A stretch of DNA of 58,547 bases from a virus. This document shows positions 19,973-28,386 of this stretch, one piece after another. How positions within the stretch are numbered: position 1 is the first letter of the stretch; every line of letters begins with the position of its first letter. Below the pieces are notes generated by a model. It made no database searches. It had not been told where the DNA came from and saw nothing but the letters and a program-made list of their open reading frames with translations. The position numbers and the translations under genes are program-made. Location of the stretch: the IMG/VR virus record IMGVR_UViG_3300027861_000035, positions 1-58,547 of that record. One strand, given 5' to 3'.

Positions 19973-20179
19973 CTATTCCTCCCCCCAATTTCCTTTCTTT
20001 ATGAAAGATTTTACCCCACGGTAAGCTAACAATCTACCCTCTATACACTCTGTTATGTCCTTACCCCCATCAGTAACTACGGGTGGGTATTTAAGAAGTG
20101 CGGTATCCGTATCTATACTTTCCTCTAAGTAGGATAGTATATCTTCTACACCCTGAGTTCGTGATTCTTCTTTGTGCAT
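19973..20179 (-). CDS. small acidic protein
   Basis: The protein has 68 residues: E-D-I-L-S-Y-L-E-E-S-I-D-T-D-T, then C-I-E-G-R-L-L-A-Y-R-G-V-K-S-F-I-K-K. It overlaps the end of the glycosyltransferase-like gene by 34 bases, with no better internal start. Last gene of the minus operon. Not recognised. Confidence 0.5.
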   Translation of the reverse strand: MHKEESRTQGVEDILSYLEESIDTDTALLKYPPVVTDGGKDITECIEGRLLAYRGVKSFIKKGNWGEE

Positions 20180-21261
20180 CTTCGTAGTATGTTAGGAAAC
20201 TCTGCGTGAATATTTAACATATCAGTAAAGAAGTTTCTCGTCCATTCAAACTTAGCTTCCTTAGAGTATTTGATTAAGTCCTGCCTTTTCTCTTGCCAAG
20301 GTGCTAACTCTGCGAAATCACTTTTACCCCAATCAGCATTAAGGTGAGGGTAGTTCTTAAAGTTCCAACCATAATGGACAATTGTATTAGGAGGTATCTC
20401 TTCATCATGTGTCCATGTGTCTGTCCTTAATCTATCGTCTCTTAATGATTCTATGTCCAAATTACTATTTGCTATTGCTAGGCTAGGTGCAATCATATCA
20501 GTTTCATGTCTCATACCTAATGGATGTTTAATCTCCATAAGGTGAATTAACAGGTAATTGAAGTTCATAATATCGTTAAGTAACTTGGGTTTAAGGTCTG
20601 GGACTTTAAACTTAAATAATACTGCTCCTTGTTTCCACTTAGCGATTTTATTCTTGTTCATGCCTGTTAGTCGCATGATGTCTTCAAGGTTCTGTCCCCT
20701 GAAAGCGTTTTTCTTGAAGTCTCTTGAGGTTTGGAACTCATCTACTTGGTCAGGAGCGTGAGCTTTCTTAAACGCATTCTTACGCCCTGGAATCCAGTTA
20801 TAGGACACTACATTCCCGTCAGGTACTTTAGGTATTTCACCTGAGAACCAAAGGTCTTGTTCCAAAATCCAAACTTCGTCCCACGCATCAAAGCAACCCG
20901 CATTCGCCCATTCAATCCATGCTGACCACTTGTTGAGTCCTGCATACGGTTTTCCGTGCCAATTACCATTACCTACAAAACGAAAAGCGCGATTTTGTCT
21001 TCCGAAGTTTTGGCTATACCTTTGAGGCATGGTAGGGTATGATTGAGTGATACCTTGTAACCACTCACTAGCAATGTGTCCTTCATAATCGGGTCTTGAA
21101 GGTTCGGTGTAGTAATCAGGGGAAGCCCAAAATAGGAATATGTCCTTTGGGTCTATCTTTGCTCTCTTTGTTAAGGAGTACAGGAACAATTCTAGCTGCC
21201 ATAGCAAATAGGGTTTATCCTCTACAAATACCGAGTAACATATCTTCTTTTTAGCCATCAT
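20146..21261 (-). CDS. putative glycosyltransferase-like protein
   Basis: The protein has 371 residues. I-C-Y-S-V-F-V-E-D-K-P-Y-L-L-W-Q-L-E-L near the start and E-V-W-I-L-E-Q-D-L-W-F-S near residue 128 have the form of a GT-A fold with a D-x-D-like metal motif replaced by E-Q-D, as in some serine or hydroxyproline glycosyltransferases. H-Y-G-W-N-F-K near 300 would fit the acceptor side. This is a fold-level impression only. TATAAT stands 4 bases before the ATG, so this gene may have its own leaderless transcript within the operon. Confidence 0.45.
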   Translation of the reverse strand: MMAKKKICYSVFVEDKPYLLWQLELFLYSLTKRAKIDPKDIFLFWASPDYYTEPSRPDYEGHIASEWLQGITQSYPTMPQRYSQNFGRQNRAFRFVGNGNWHGKPYAGLNKWSAWIEWANAGCFDAWDEVWILEQDLWFSGEIPKVPDGNVVSYNWIPGRKNAFKKAHAPDQVDEFQTSRDFKKNAFRGQNLEDIMRLTGMNKNKIAKWKQGAVLFKFKVPDLKPKLLNDIMNFNYLLIHLMEIKHPLGMRHETDMIAPSLAIANSNLDIESLRDDRLRTDTWTHDEEIPPNTIVHYGWNFKNYPHLNADWGKSDFAELAPWQEKRQDLIKYSKEAKFEWTRNFFTDMLNIHAEFPNILRRCTKKNHELRV

Positions 21262-21272
21262 AAGTATTATAG

Positions 21273-21500
21273 TTATTTTTTACCGTAAGTACTGTCGTAA
21301 AATGAATTAATTCTCTCTGTATCTTCTTCCTCTACGGCTCTTTGCAGCACTCCTGACGCATTTCTAATATGGGAGTAGTGTTTACTGGAGTCTGTGCCTT
21401 CGTGCCTTACAACGCTTCTTAAGGCGTACTGAATGCCTTGGAACTCATCGGGTGTAAGTGTAATCTCAACATTACCTCTAATTTCGTTATTTTCTAGCAT
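21273..21500 (-). CDS. 75-residue unknown protein
   Basis: I-T-L-T-P-D-E-F-Q-G-I-Q-Y-A-L-R-S-V-V-R and S-H-I-R-N-A-S-G-V-L-Q-R-A suggest a helical bundle of the sort seen in many small phage proteins. Its ATG overlaps the stop of the upstream gene. Not recognised. Confidence 0.5.
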   Translation of the reverse strand: MLENNEIRGNVEITLTPDEFQGIQYALRSVVRHEGTDSSKHYSHIRNASGVLQRAVEEEDTERINSFYDSTYGKK

Positions 21501-21769
21501 CAGTCAATCTCCTTAGAAGAATCGTAGTCTGTAAAAATATAAGATGCGGAGTTTTTACTCTTTCGTAATTCTTCCAACTCTTCGTCAGTAGCGTCTATGG
21601 GTTCCACCAACCATGTGTATGGGTCGCAATCTTCTTCCCATTCTAAAGGGGATTTAGCTATAATTTCTTTTTCTTCTATTATATTCTCAACGGCATTTGC
21701 GGGTGTTTCTCCTTCTACAAGTATGAGTTCATGAGCTAGGACTTTCTTAAATACGATATATTTTTTCAT
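21500..21769 (-). CDS. 89-residue acidic protein
   Basis: An N-terminal beta-type stretch (K-K-Y-I-V-F-K-K-V-L-A-H-E-L-I-L-V-E-G) resembles small domains that begin Y-x-V-x and carry an A-x-N-A-V-E helix. The rest is acidic and ends in S-S-K-E-I-D. Starts and ends exactly at neighbours (one-base overlaps). Not recognised. Confidence 0.5.
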   Translation of the reverse strand: MKKYIVFKKVLAHELILVEGETPANAVENIIEEKEIIAKSPLEWEEDCDPYTWLVEPIDATDEELEELRKSKNSASYIFTDYDSSKEID

Positions 21770-22098
21770 TAGTAGGTTTTGTAGTTGTTACCTATACCTT
21801 TAAACTTATAGGTATAGGGGTTAGTTTTATCAAAGTTCTGCCAAACGATTTCGCCATTCCAAAGGTCTAGTACGAATCGCTTGGTATCAAAAATATTAGT
21901 ACTGTTAGCTGGGAGTTTAGTGTACCGCGATATACCCCACCTTACAGCAAGGTGTATTTTCCCATAAACTTCGCTGTGTGCTTCAAAGCGCGAGTCCGTC
22001 TCATTACCTTTCAATGTAAAGGACTTGTACCTGCAATAACCTCTAATATGCTTCATAGGGTTTTCTAAAACCTCTTTTTCTGTGTACCTAACTCTCAT
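21769..22098 (-). CDS. 109-residue basic protein
   Basis: Rich in Tyr, Lys, Arg and Asn, with R-V-R-Y-T-E-K-E-V-L-E-N-P at the start. No domain recognised. It overlaps the upstream gene by 4 bases (ATGA) and the downstream gene by one base, so it is clearly part of the operon. Confidence 0.5.
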   Translation of the reverse strand: MRVRYTEKEVLENPMKHIRGYCRYKSFTLKGNETDSRFEAHSEVYGKIHLAVRWGISRYTKLPANSTNIFDTKRFVLDLWNGEIVWQNFDKTNPYTYKFKGIGNNYKTY

Positions 22099-22889
22099 GC
22101 GCTTACACCCTTTAGTTCAGCCAGCATAACAGTCATAGGTAACTCAGTATTGATAGCACAGATAGTATCAGGTTCAACAATTCCACTATACAGAGTGGAT
22201 AGGTAATGTAACCAACTATCATGTTGGTAACGGTCAGAAATCATTGGGAATACACTCTTAGCTTTCTGGCTATTCTGCGCTCTGGTATTATGATAGTAAC
22301 CCCTGGAAGCCCCTAGAGATGATTCATAATCATTGTGAATCCCATCCAGAGAAATCTCCATAATCACAGAATCTATCTCCTCAAAGTAACGAATGGTATC
22401 GAGAATCTTCAAAAAAGCAACTGAGGGATGCTGCATATCTGAAGTGTATTGTATAGCCTCACAACTATACAAAATACCTCTATCTGCTATCGTATGTCCT
22501 TTAACATCATACCCTACGGTTGTGGACAATTCAAGAATCCTTTTAAGCATTGCAGTAGTAAGGACAATACCAACAGAAGTATCTGTAGACACATACTTTA
22601 GATTGGGGATATGGTGCTTGGCAACAGTAATGAATGAGCCTGTAGGTAGAGGGTTTCCCTCTTGCAATTTCTCCATTGTCTGTTGGTAAAAGGTAGTAAT
22701 GGATTTCATAGCGTCAATATCTCTTTCAAGAAACAGAGTAGAGTTCCTCGAAATCATTGCTTTCTTATGTTTATTATTATACCTACTATCCGAGAGGCTA
22801 TTTGCCGCCAGCAAAGAAGTAGATGCAAGGTAAAGTGATTTAAGTAAGGAGTAACCCACTTGACGCGGAAGTTTATTAGTTTGTTTCAT
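22095..22889 (-). CDS. 264-residue unknown protein
   Basis: A mostly helical protein with a Lys/Arg-rich first third, S-F-I-T-V-A-K-H-H-I-P-N-L near residue 90 and V-G-I-V-L-T-T-A-M-L-K-R-I-L near 110. No signal peptide or membrane span is convincing and no catalytic motif is seen. Part of the 19973-27274 operon between the sigma-like gene and small genes. Confidence 0.55.
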   Translation of the reverse strand: MKQTNKLPRQVGYSLLKSLYLASTSLLAANSLSDSRYNNKHKKAMISRNSTLFLERDIDAMKSITTFYQQTMEKLQEGNPLPTGSFITVAKHHIPNLKYVSTDTSVGIVLTTAMLKRILELSTTVGYDVKGHTIADRGILYSCEAIQYTSDMQHPSVAFLKILDTIRYFEEIDSVIMEISLDGIHNDYESSLGASRGYYHNTRAQNSQKAKSVFPMISDRYQHDSWLHYLSTLYSGIVEPDTICAINTELPMTVMLAELKGVSA

Positions 22890-23460
22890 TGTTGTAGTCC
22901 CGTAAGTCGTACTTCATCTTCTCGATGGCGTTACGAACTTCATTTTTTGGTTTGTTAGTGATTCGTGAAAGTTTAGAAATGTTTAGAGTGCCATCAGGTT
23001 TAATGATTCTCATGTCAGATATTACAGCATCGGCAATTGCCTGGGATGTAGTGTCTAGGTTAGCGTCATCAAATGCTGAAATAGAGGTTGGCTCTTGTTC
23101 AAGGTTAGCACTTGCATACACATTGCCTGTTTCAGTAGAGAACATTTCGGGGTTAGATGAAAGAGAAACGCATCGTCTGATTTCGTATTTCTTCTTAATC
23201 TTGGTTCCAACATTGTTCTTCTTATTCCACAGACAGGTTTTAATGTATTTATCAAAAGGCGTAGTACCAAAATAGGTATCGAAGTCCTGTCCCGTCTTTC
23301 GAGCAAAGGCATCGCAAGCGTCCATAGCTGTAATTGCAAGTTCTTGGTTACTGTCATCAAAATCATGTGCAACCTTATCCCCTCCAATCTTATGCGATAC
23401 CGCATACATCAAACGCTTATACTTTTTATGGATTTTAAACCATTGGTCATTAGTAAGCAT
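22876..23460 (-). CDS. possible sigma-factor-like DNA-binding protein
   Basis: The protein has 194 residues. The ATG at 23460 shares a base with the stop of the VWA gene (TGATG) and is preferred over a longer frame from 23520. A helical N-terminal half (Y-A-V-S-H-K-I-G-G-D, E-L-A-I-T-A-M-D-A-C, F-D-K-Y-I-K-T-C-L-W-N-K-K-N) has the look of sigma region 2. The C-terminal L-N-I-S-K-L-S-R-I-T-N-K-P-K-N-E-V could be a helix-turn-helix like region 4. The assignment rests on pattern, not on a clear motif. Confidence 0.4.
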   Translation of the reverse strand: MLTNDQWFKIHKKYKRLMYAVSHKIGGDKVAHDFDDSNQELAITAMDACDAFARKTGQDFDTYFGTTPFDKYIKTCLWNKKNNVGTKIKKKYEIRRCVSLSSNPEMFSTETGNVYASANLEQEPTSISAFDDANLDTTSQAIADAVISDMRIIKPDGTLNISKLSRITNKPKNEVRNAIEKMKYDLRDYNNETN

Positions 23461-24371
23461 CAGGACAAAAACCCCGCAAACGCTCGGAACAATGCACCAG
23501 AAAAGTCCTCTTCTGCACAAAGCATATTCTCCCCATAAATATCCTTCTTACGCTCATCCCCTTCAGCACCTAGCATAAGTGTAAGATTAGGAATCCCTCT
23601 AAGGTACTTCATACGCATAGCTTTGGTATCTTCGCTTCTGAATTGGTAATCAGTCACGCCCAAAGAGCAGTATGCTTCACCATCAGTAAGGTTAAACACA
23701 ATACACTTTTTAGTTTTTACATTCTTCGCAATCCATTTCTGCAATGCGGGGAGAACAGCGTACTCGCAAGTATAACTTCCATCGTAATCACCAGACTTAA
23801 AAATAATAGGAGAGTTAGTACCTACCTTCAACAAACGGTCATAGTTGTTATCGCGCTTAGACGAAGTAAACACTCTGGAAAGAACAGCCATTCCGCCATT
23901 CTTAGTTCCTGTAAGCGAAGTACCATGAACTGTAGGAGCAGACTTAATAAAAACCTCAATAGGAATCTTACCCTTCAAGACAGTTGCATTAGCCTTCGCA
24001 AATGCAGATGCTACCGCCGTACATACATTAATGTAAGTTAGCTTACCTACACTTGTATCAATAGTATTACTCATACTACCTGAACCATCAATGAGAAACA
24101 CAATAGTAGTGTCTGCTGATATAGAACGAATGGTTTTCTGAAAGATGTTATCCGCATACTGATACTTATGCAAAGAGCGAGGGTTCAAGTACCCTTTCCT
24201 AGATGCTACCTTACGAGTCTTATTCTGCTCAAGCAACAAAGTGATATGCCTCTTAAACTTTTCATAAAGTTCATTTCTCATAGAGAGAGTATTCTCCGCT
24301 AAAGAAGCTGAATACCTCTCTGGTTCATACAAAGGCTTTTCGGAGAAAGCCAAACCTGTCGTTTCGGGCAT
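23460..24371 (-). CDS. VWA-domain protein with intact MIDAS
   Basis: The protein has 303 residues. Residues about 90-270 form a von Willebrand A domain: V-F-L-I-D-G-S-G-S-M-S gives the D-x-S-x-S metal site, T-S-L-T-G-T near 157 the MIDAS Thr, and F-N-L-T-D-G-E near 233 the second Asp. It resembles the VWA half of CobT and of ViaA-type partners of MoxR ATPases. Together with the AAA+ gene (26465) and the HExxH gene (25152) it forms an ATPase-effector module. The gene starts and ends at one-base overlaps with its neighbours. Confidence 0.8.
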   Translation of the reverse strand: MPETTGLAFSEKPLYEPERYSASLAENTLSMRNELYEKFKRHITLLLEQNKTRKVASRKGYLNPRSLHKYQYADNIFQKTIRSISADTTIVFLIDGSGSMSNTIDTSVGKLTYINVCTAVASAFAKANATVLKGKIPIEVFIKSAPTVHGTSLTGTKNGGMAVLSRVFTSSKRDNNYDRLLKVGTNSPIIFKSGDYDGSYTCEYAVLPALQKWIAKNVKTKKCIVFNLTDGEAYCSLGVTDYQFRSEDTKAMRMKYLRGIPNLTLMLGAEGDERKKDIYGENMLCAEEDFSGALFRAFAGFLS

Positions 24372-25147
24372 TAGAGAATCACCAAGGTAGGGGTTTGTGA
24401 CTGGGAGAAAGAAATGTCGTAAGTAATAGTACCTTTTTCAATTACCTTCCGTATAGAAGAGCTTAGGGTATCCGTATCTAAATTAATATCAATCGCCTTA
24501 AAGTTAAGCTCATTTACTCCACAACCTGTATACGCGAATGAGGAGGTAGGAAATACCGCACCATCGGAAGACATAATGATATTATTAGTTAAACCAGACC
24601 AACCATCTGCATCCTTAGATTGGATAAGGTTATCGTTAAGGTCTTGCTGGAAGGAAGCCTTTGCCATACTTACAGCATTGGAGATAGTAAAATCGCTGTT
24701 TAGAGTCATGCCCTTACCCATAAGGAAAGAAACTGCATTGTTAATTTCTTTAAGTGAATCGTCTCCGCTTACTTTAGGAGTATTGGCAGAACCCATAAAA
24801 GCAGAATACTTTTTCCGCGCTTCCTCAACACGCATTTTCACAGTTTCAGGTCGAGCATACGACATTGCATGAACATCCGTTACAGTTTCTCCAGAACGAA
24901 CCATGCGGTCAAAGTACTTAACTTGCTTGCACTCACTAGACGAACCAAAGATAGTAGCTAAATCGTTACGACAGGTATCAATAAGACTGTTTAGGTCACG
25001 AACACAATCATTTTGTGCTGATTGATAAACCTTGAACTCTGCTTTGTAATCAGCAACATCTTGGTCAGTAAAAGTAGCAAGTGTTTGCTCAGGCAAATCA
25101 TTGTTAGAGAGAGGATGTTTAATGTGGTATAGTTTAGGTGAAGTCAT
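24371..25147 (-). CDS. unknown protein inside the AAA+/VWA module
   Basis: The protein has 258 residues. The ATG at 25147 is preferred over a TTG at 25168 that overlaps the previous gene. The first half is helical and contains cysteines (N-D-C-V-R-D, D-T-C-R-N-D); the second half is Ser/Thr-rich with beta character and ends S-Q-T-P-T-L-V-I-L. Not recognised. Its fixed place between the metallopeptidase-like and VWA genes suggests it belongs to the same complex. Confidence 0.6.
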   Translation of the reverse strand: MTSPKLYHIKHPLSNNDLPEQTLATFTDQDVADYKAEFKVYQSAQNDCVRDLNSLIDTCRNDLATIFGSSSECKQVKYFDRMVRSGETVTDVHAMSYARPETVKMRVEEARKKYSAFMGSANTPKVSGDDSLKEINNAVSFLMGKGMTLNSDFTISNAVSMAKASFQQDLNDNLIQSKDADGWSGLTNNIIMSSDGAVFPTSSFAYTGCGVNELNFKAIDINLDTDTLSSSIRKVIEKGTITYDISFSQSQTPTLVIL

Positions 25148-25151
25148 GGTT

Positions 25152-26462
25152 TTAGTTTGTTGCGTCAAAGATTACAGTATCGAAAGTTACAGTACGGTCA
25201 GAAAATGATTCGGTTGCTGTATGAACCCGAATATTTTTAAATGATTTGATTTGTTGCACCATCCCAGGGGACATCACAACATTTTCTCTCTCTTTCTCTA
25301 ATAGTTCCCTAAGCTCTTGTGCATTCTGCGGAGCAGACTGTTCAGAGCTATCAGTAGTTTCATTTAGAGAAATGTCCATAGAGGTAACAGTTTTACCTGA
25401 AGCATCCATTGATTGGTTAGTATTAACTTTAAGGTCTTTAAGTAGTTCTTTAGCCGAGTCTACAGCAGATTTTTCAGCATCTTGTTGGGCTTCTTCATGT
25501 TTCGCAACAGTCGTTTTGTCTAGTTGCTCATCTAGAGAATCCCCAATACTATGATTAACCTTGCCGCCAAAGTAACCATTAATATCAAACTCAGAATCGT
25601 CACCATCTTGAGATTGCTTCGCATCAGGAGGCATACCGCAATGTTTAATGTACTCCTCATAAATGTGAGAAGCTATTTCCTCTTTGTAGGCAGTAAACAA
25701 CCCAGTCGGATAAGAAAGAGCATCTGCATCAATAATACCTTGAGTGTCCCCATAAGTACTTTCGATGTACGGAAACTTGTGCATACCTTTATGGTGCATA
25801 AGAATCATATACCCAATAGAAACTAAATCCCTACTTTCGTTAGAGAAACTACCATTCTTAATCGCTTCAAGTAGTTGTGCCTCACCCTTCTTGTCTATCT
25901 TGTCGATATACTTTCTAAGGTTTGGAGGGGTGTTAGCGTCAATTCTAACATCCTCTACTGCATTGATTAAAAACAACAAATCGCCTAACACTTTGCGAAT
26001 AAATGAGATGTCTGCTCCACACGCCTCATTACCTAGAATCTTGTCCATAGTAATAGAAGAATCGGTAAACACTCTTTCTGCTAGGGTTAGCCCATAACAA
26101 TCAATCTGCTCCATCAATGTTCTGAGGAATTGAAATGACAATTTATGGTAGAACTTCTCGCTAGGAGTAAGTTTAATATGATGCAACTCATGTATCATTG
26201 CACCAATAGTTTCATCTACTCGACCCACTTGCAAAAGATTAAAAGGGATTATCACTTCCCCCCTTGATACACACGCTCTTGGAGATTCGGTTGCATTGGT
26301 AGGGAAAGCGATAGAAACCTTTTTATCAGGAACAATAATGTCTCGGTAATATTCAATAAGTGTCTGCACATCATACAGAGTTTTAGGTGCAAGGCTTTCA
26401 ATTTGGCTACCTTCACCTAACCACCGATTCATGTATTCGGCATCTATGGTAGGCTCTTCCAT
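25152..26462 (-). CDS. HExxH metallopeptidase-like protein of the VWA module
   Basis: The protein has 436 residues. M-I-H-E-L-H-H near residue 88 is an HExxH zinc motif. L-I-N-A-V-E-D-V-R-I-D near 166 resembles the N-x-x-E-D-x-R-I segment of CobT-like and VWA-associated metallopeptidase domains. A long acidic, low-complexity linker (about 290-380) precedes a C-terminal F-D-T-V-I-F-D-A. It lies 2 bases after the AAA+ gene. It may be the chelatase-like or protease-like scaffold that the ATPase remodels. Confidence 0.7.
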   Translation of the reverse strand: MEEPTIDAEYMNRWLGEGSQIESLAPKTLYDVQTLIEYYRDIIVPDKKVSIAFPTNATESPRACVSRGEVIIPFNLLQVGRVDETIGAMIHELHHIKLTPSEKFYHKLSFQFLRTLMEQIDCYGLTLAERVFTDSSITMDKILGNEACGADISFIRKVLGDLLFLINAVEDVRIDANTPPNLRKYIDKIDKKGEAQLLEAIKNGSFSNESRDLVSIGYMILMHHKGMHKFPYIESTYGDTQGIIDADALSYPTGLFTAYKEEIASHIYEEYIKHCGMPPDAKQSQDGDDSEFDINGYFGGKVNHSIGDSLDEQLDKTTVAKHEEAQQDAEKSAVDSAKELLKDLKVNTNQSMDASGKTVTSMDISLNETTDSSEQSAPQNAQELRELLEKERENVVMSPGMVQQIKSFKNIRVHTATESFSDRTVTFDTVIFDATN

Positions 26463-26464
26463 TA

Positions 26465-27274
26465 TCAGTTTACCTCAAACATACCAAGCGAATCGGCATA
26501 CTCACGAATGATGTTAGCATCATTGATAACGCTGCAAGAATCTTCCTCGTACATAGAAAGCAGGACATTGTTAAGAATATCTTTGAGAGAGAACTTATCC
26601 ATAAGAGGAACGCACTCCAAAACCATACGAGTTGAAATCTGCGAAGAGATTTTGCTATCCTTGTACTGTTGGTGAGAGTAATCATAAACCTGAACAAGAG
26701 GCTTCGATTTCTTAGAAACCTCACCCCCGAAAAGATGAGTAATGTACTTGGAAAGTTCCTTTCCCTTAATGTAATCAAGGTGAAAAGGAATAAAACGGTC
26801 CTTCAAAGCACGGTCTAGTGAACGCGCAGAAGAATAGTCCAGCCCGATATTTGCAGTAGCAACGAAACGCACCGAGGGTTCTACCGTAATGGTTTCCCCA
26901 GAACCACCAAGTTCCTCAACACGAATGTCCCTACGGAAATCCAACAATGGAAAAATGATATTAAAGGCATCATCCGAAGCCCTGGAAAGTTCATCAAGAA
27001 TAATGAGCGTATTAGGAGTCTGAATGGCTTTAATAAAGTCCGAGGTTTGGAATCGGGTCGTACCGTCCTCCAAAACATGATAGCCGATAAGAGAAGTCCT
27101 AGCGTCCTGTGTGGAACCCATGTTAATTACAACTGGATTCAGTCCTAGTGAGGTTGCTACTTCCAGGCAAAGTGTGGTTTTGCCACACCCTGTTGCCCCT
27201 GTAAGTAAACAGTTTTTGCCCGACTCAATTAGAGTCGAAAGCATTTCTTTTTTAGTTTCGTCAATTACGAACAT
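26465..27274 (-). CDS. MoxR/CobS-like AAA+ ATPase
   Basis: The protein has 269 residues. Walker A G-A-T-G-C-G-K-T-T near residue 25, Walker B L-I-I-L-D-E-L-S-R-A near 91, sensor 1 F-V-A-T-A-N near 136, and an arginine-finger region A-L-K-D-R-F near 160 make it a complete AAA+ module of the MoxR/CobS clade. Such ATPases work with VWA partners, as CobS with CobT in cobalt chelation. CobS-like genes are known in T4-like cyanophages. It is first in the operon, with a consensus promoter at 27334-27361 and a leader of about 53 bases. Confidence 0.85.
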   Translation of the reverse strand: MFVIDETKKEMLSTLIESGKNCLLTGATGCGKTTLCLEVATSLGLNPVVINMGSTQDARTSLIGYHVLEDGTTRFQTSDFIKAIQTPNTLIILDELSRASDDAFNIIFPLLDFRRDIRVEELGGSGETITVEPSVRFVATANIGLDYSSARSLDRALKDRFIPFHLDYIKGKELSKYITHLFGGEVSKKSKPLVQVYDYSHQQYKDSKISSQISTRMVLECVPLMDKFSLKDILNNVLLSMYEEDSCSVINDANIIREYADSLGMFEVN

Positions 27275-27333
27275 TAGTAAGTCCTATGGTTAAAGTATAG
27301 TTAAACGGACGGGACTTCTCCCGAACGACCCCC

Positions 27334-27361
27334 ATTTTAACATAATCTCCTCCAATGTCAA
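27334..27361 (-). promoter_or_regulatory. sigma70 promoter of the 20-27 kb operon
   Basis: On the minus strand TTGACA (27361-27356), 16-base spacer, TAAAAT (27339-27334). It should drive the AAA+ gene and the co-oriented genes behind it. It has no leaderless geometry. Confidence 0.8.
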
Positions 27362-27398
27362 TAGCCTAGGTGTAAGAAATCGAGTAAAAACGAACATT

Positions 27399-27433
27399 CG
27401 CCCTAAGTCGTTACACAGCAAGGACTTAGGGCG
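27399..27433. repeat. perfect GTAAGTC-family palindrome
   Basis: CGCCCTAAGTC (27399-27409) pairs perfectly with GACTTAGGGCG (27423-27433) around the loop GTTACACAGCAAG. It is the same element as in the early block, again placed between a gene end and a sigma70 promoter, here facing the minus strand. No T-run follows. Confidence 0.75.
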
Positions 27434-27466
27434 CATATAGGCTCTGCGACAAACTGTACTCTGTGT

Positions 27467-27886
27467 TTACTCGGAATCAGAATCCGTAGTGTCCAGTTCG
27501 TCCTTATCCGTATCTAACAACCACATTAACTCAAGCTGCGAAGACGAAAGTGTTTCCCTACTATCAACAATATTGAAAGTTCTGCGTACTTTACTCTCAA
27601 CCTCTTTGTCTGTGAAGATTAACCTATCCCAAAAATCAATAAAGGTTCCACTATCTTCTCTTGTTATATACAGAAATGCGAGTACTTGAAAAGCCTGTCG
27701 TAAAAATCTATTAGATTTATACCCTTTTTTGGTTAGGTCGTGACTGTCCTCATAACCTAGCAACCTGGAAATGAGGTTTGACTCGTTCGGAGACATAGAA
27801 AGATTAAGAAGAGGTTCCAGGTTCCTGAAACACGACAACTCCTCTTCGGACATCTTTAACTTAACAATGTAGTTTTTGCGTTCCAT
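27467..27886 (-). CDS. 139-residue unknown protein
   Basis: Helical with an acidic C-terminus (D-K-D-E-L-D-T-T-D-S-D-S-E). Contains L-S-M-S-P-N-E-S-N-L-I-S-R-L-L and F-L-R-Q-A-F-Q-V-L-A-F-L-Y. No domain recognised. A TTGACTTTTC motif (opposite orientation) overlaps its start region. Confidence 0.5.
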   Translation of the reverse strand: MERKNYIVKLKMSEEELSCFRNLEPLLNLSMSPNESNLISRLLGYEDSHDLTKKGYKSNRFLRQAFQVLAFLYITREDSGTFIDFWDRLIFTDKEVESKVRRTFNIVDSRETLSSSQLELMWLLDTDKDELDTTDSDSE

Positions 27887-27965
27887 CTTTGACTTTTCTA
27901 ATTACACCATCGCATGATGGTTATAAGTATCTAGGTAATCAGGAACATGATTGTAGTCGCATGGA

Positions 27966-27977
27966 CTATAATATAAT
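27966..27977 (+). promoter_or_regulatory. TATAAT box five bases before an ATG
   Basis: CTATAATATAATATG is identical over 15 bases to the sequence before the beta-helix gene at 4380. TATAAT is 27967-27972 and the ATG starts at 27978. Confidence 0.5.
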
Positions 27978-28070
27978 ATGGAGGCAAGGTATAACATAAA
28001 GGTGATGCGTCAAGAGTGGTTTTTGACTTTCACGCTTATACCTTCGTCATTTTTGGTTTGTGCGAACTAG
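27978..28070 (+). CDS. possible 30-residue micro-ORF
   Basis: The frame directly follows the promoter-like box. M-E-A-R-Y-N-I-K-V-M-R-Q is followed by a short hydrophobic stretch (W-F-L-T-F-T-L-I-P-S-S-F-L-V). It runs opposite to, and overlaps by 35 bases, the end of 28036-28386. Support is only the repeated promoter geometry. The same transcript could instead be antisense. Confidence 0.25.
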   Translation: MEARYNIKVMRQEWFLTFTLIPSSFLVCAN

Positions 28071-28386
28071 ATTTGTGGTTTGAGTGAGTTGAATCCCGCC
28101 GTTCAGGTTTGTCTGAGCGGTGGGGTTTGACTTTTGACTTTCCACCAAATCCCACCGTCAAATCAGGTTTCCAGGCATTATCAAAAGTCCTACCAAACTC
28201 GGAAGCTGGGGCACCTTGAACTACAAAGCCTGTCTCGTTGACTTTCTTCATACGCTTCCTCTTCTTGCCCTTCCCCGCTTTATCGAGTGAGATAGCGACA
28301 GCTTGCTTCTGAGGATAGCCCTCATCGCTTAGCTTGCTTATATTAGAGGACACGTCCTCTTGACTTTTACCTGTTCGTAGGGGCAT
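28036..28386 (-). CDS. DUF6496-like basic protein
   Basis: The protein has 116 residues. The ATG at 28386 begins M-P-L-R-T-G-K-S-Q-E-D, which with S-S-N-I-S-K-L, G-Y-P-Q-K-Q-A-V-A-I-S-L and K-A-G-K-G-K-K-R-K matches the short repeat-like family DUF6496 seen in many phages, so the longer frame from 28434 is rejected. The C-terminal half is basic, Ser/His/Lys-rich and looks disordered. Several TTGACTTTT motifs lie within it on the opposite strand. Confidence 0.65.
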   Translation of the reverse strand: MPLRTGKSQEDVSSNISKLSDEGYPQKQAVAISLDKAGKGKKRKRMKKVNETGFVVQGAPASEFGRTFDNAWKPDLTVGFGGKSKVKPHRSDKPERRDSTHSNHKSSSHKPKMTKV

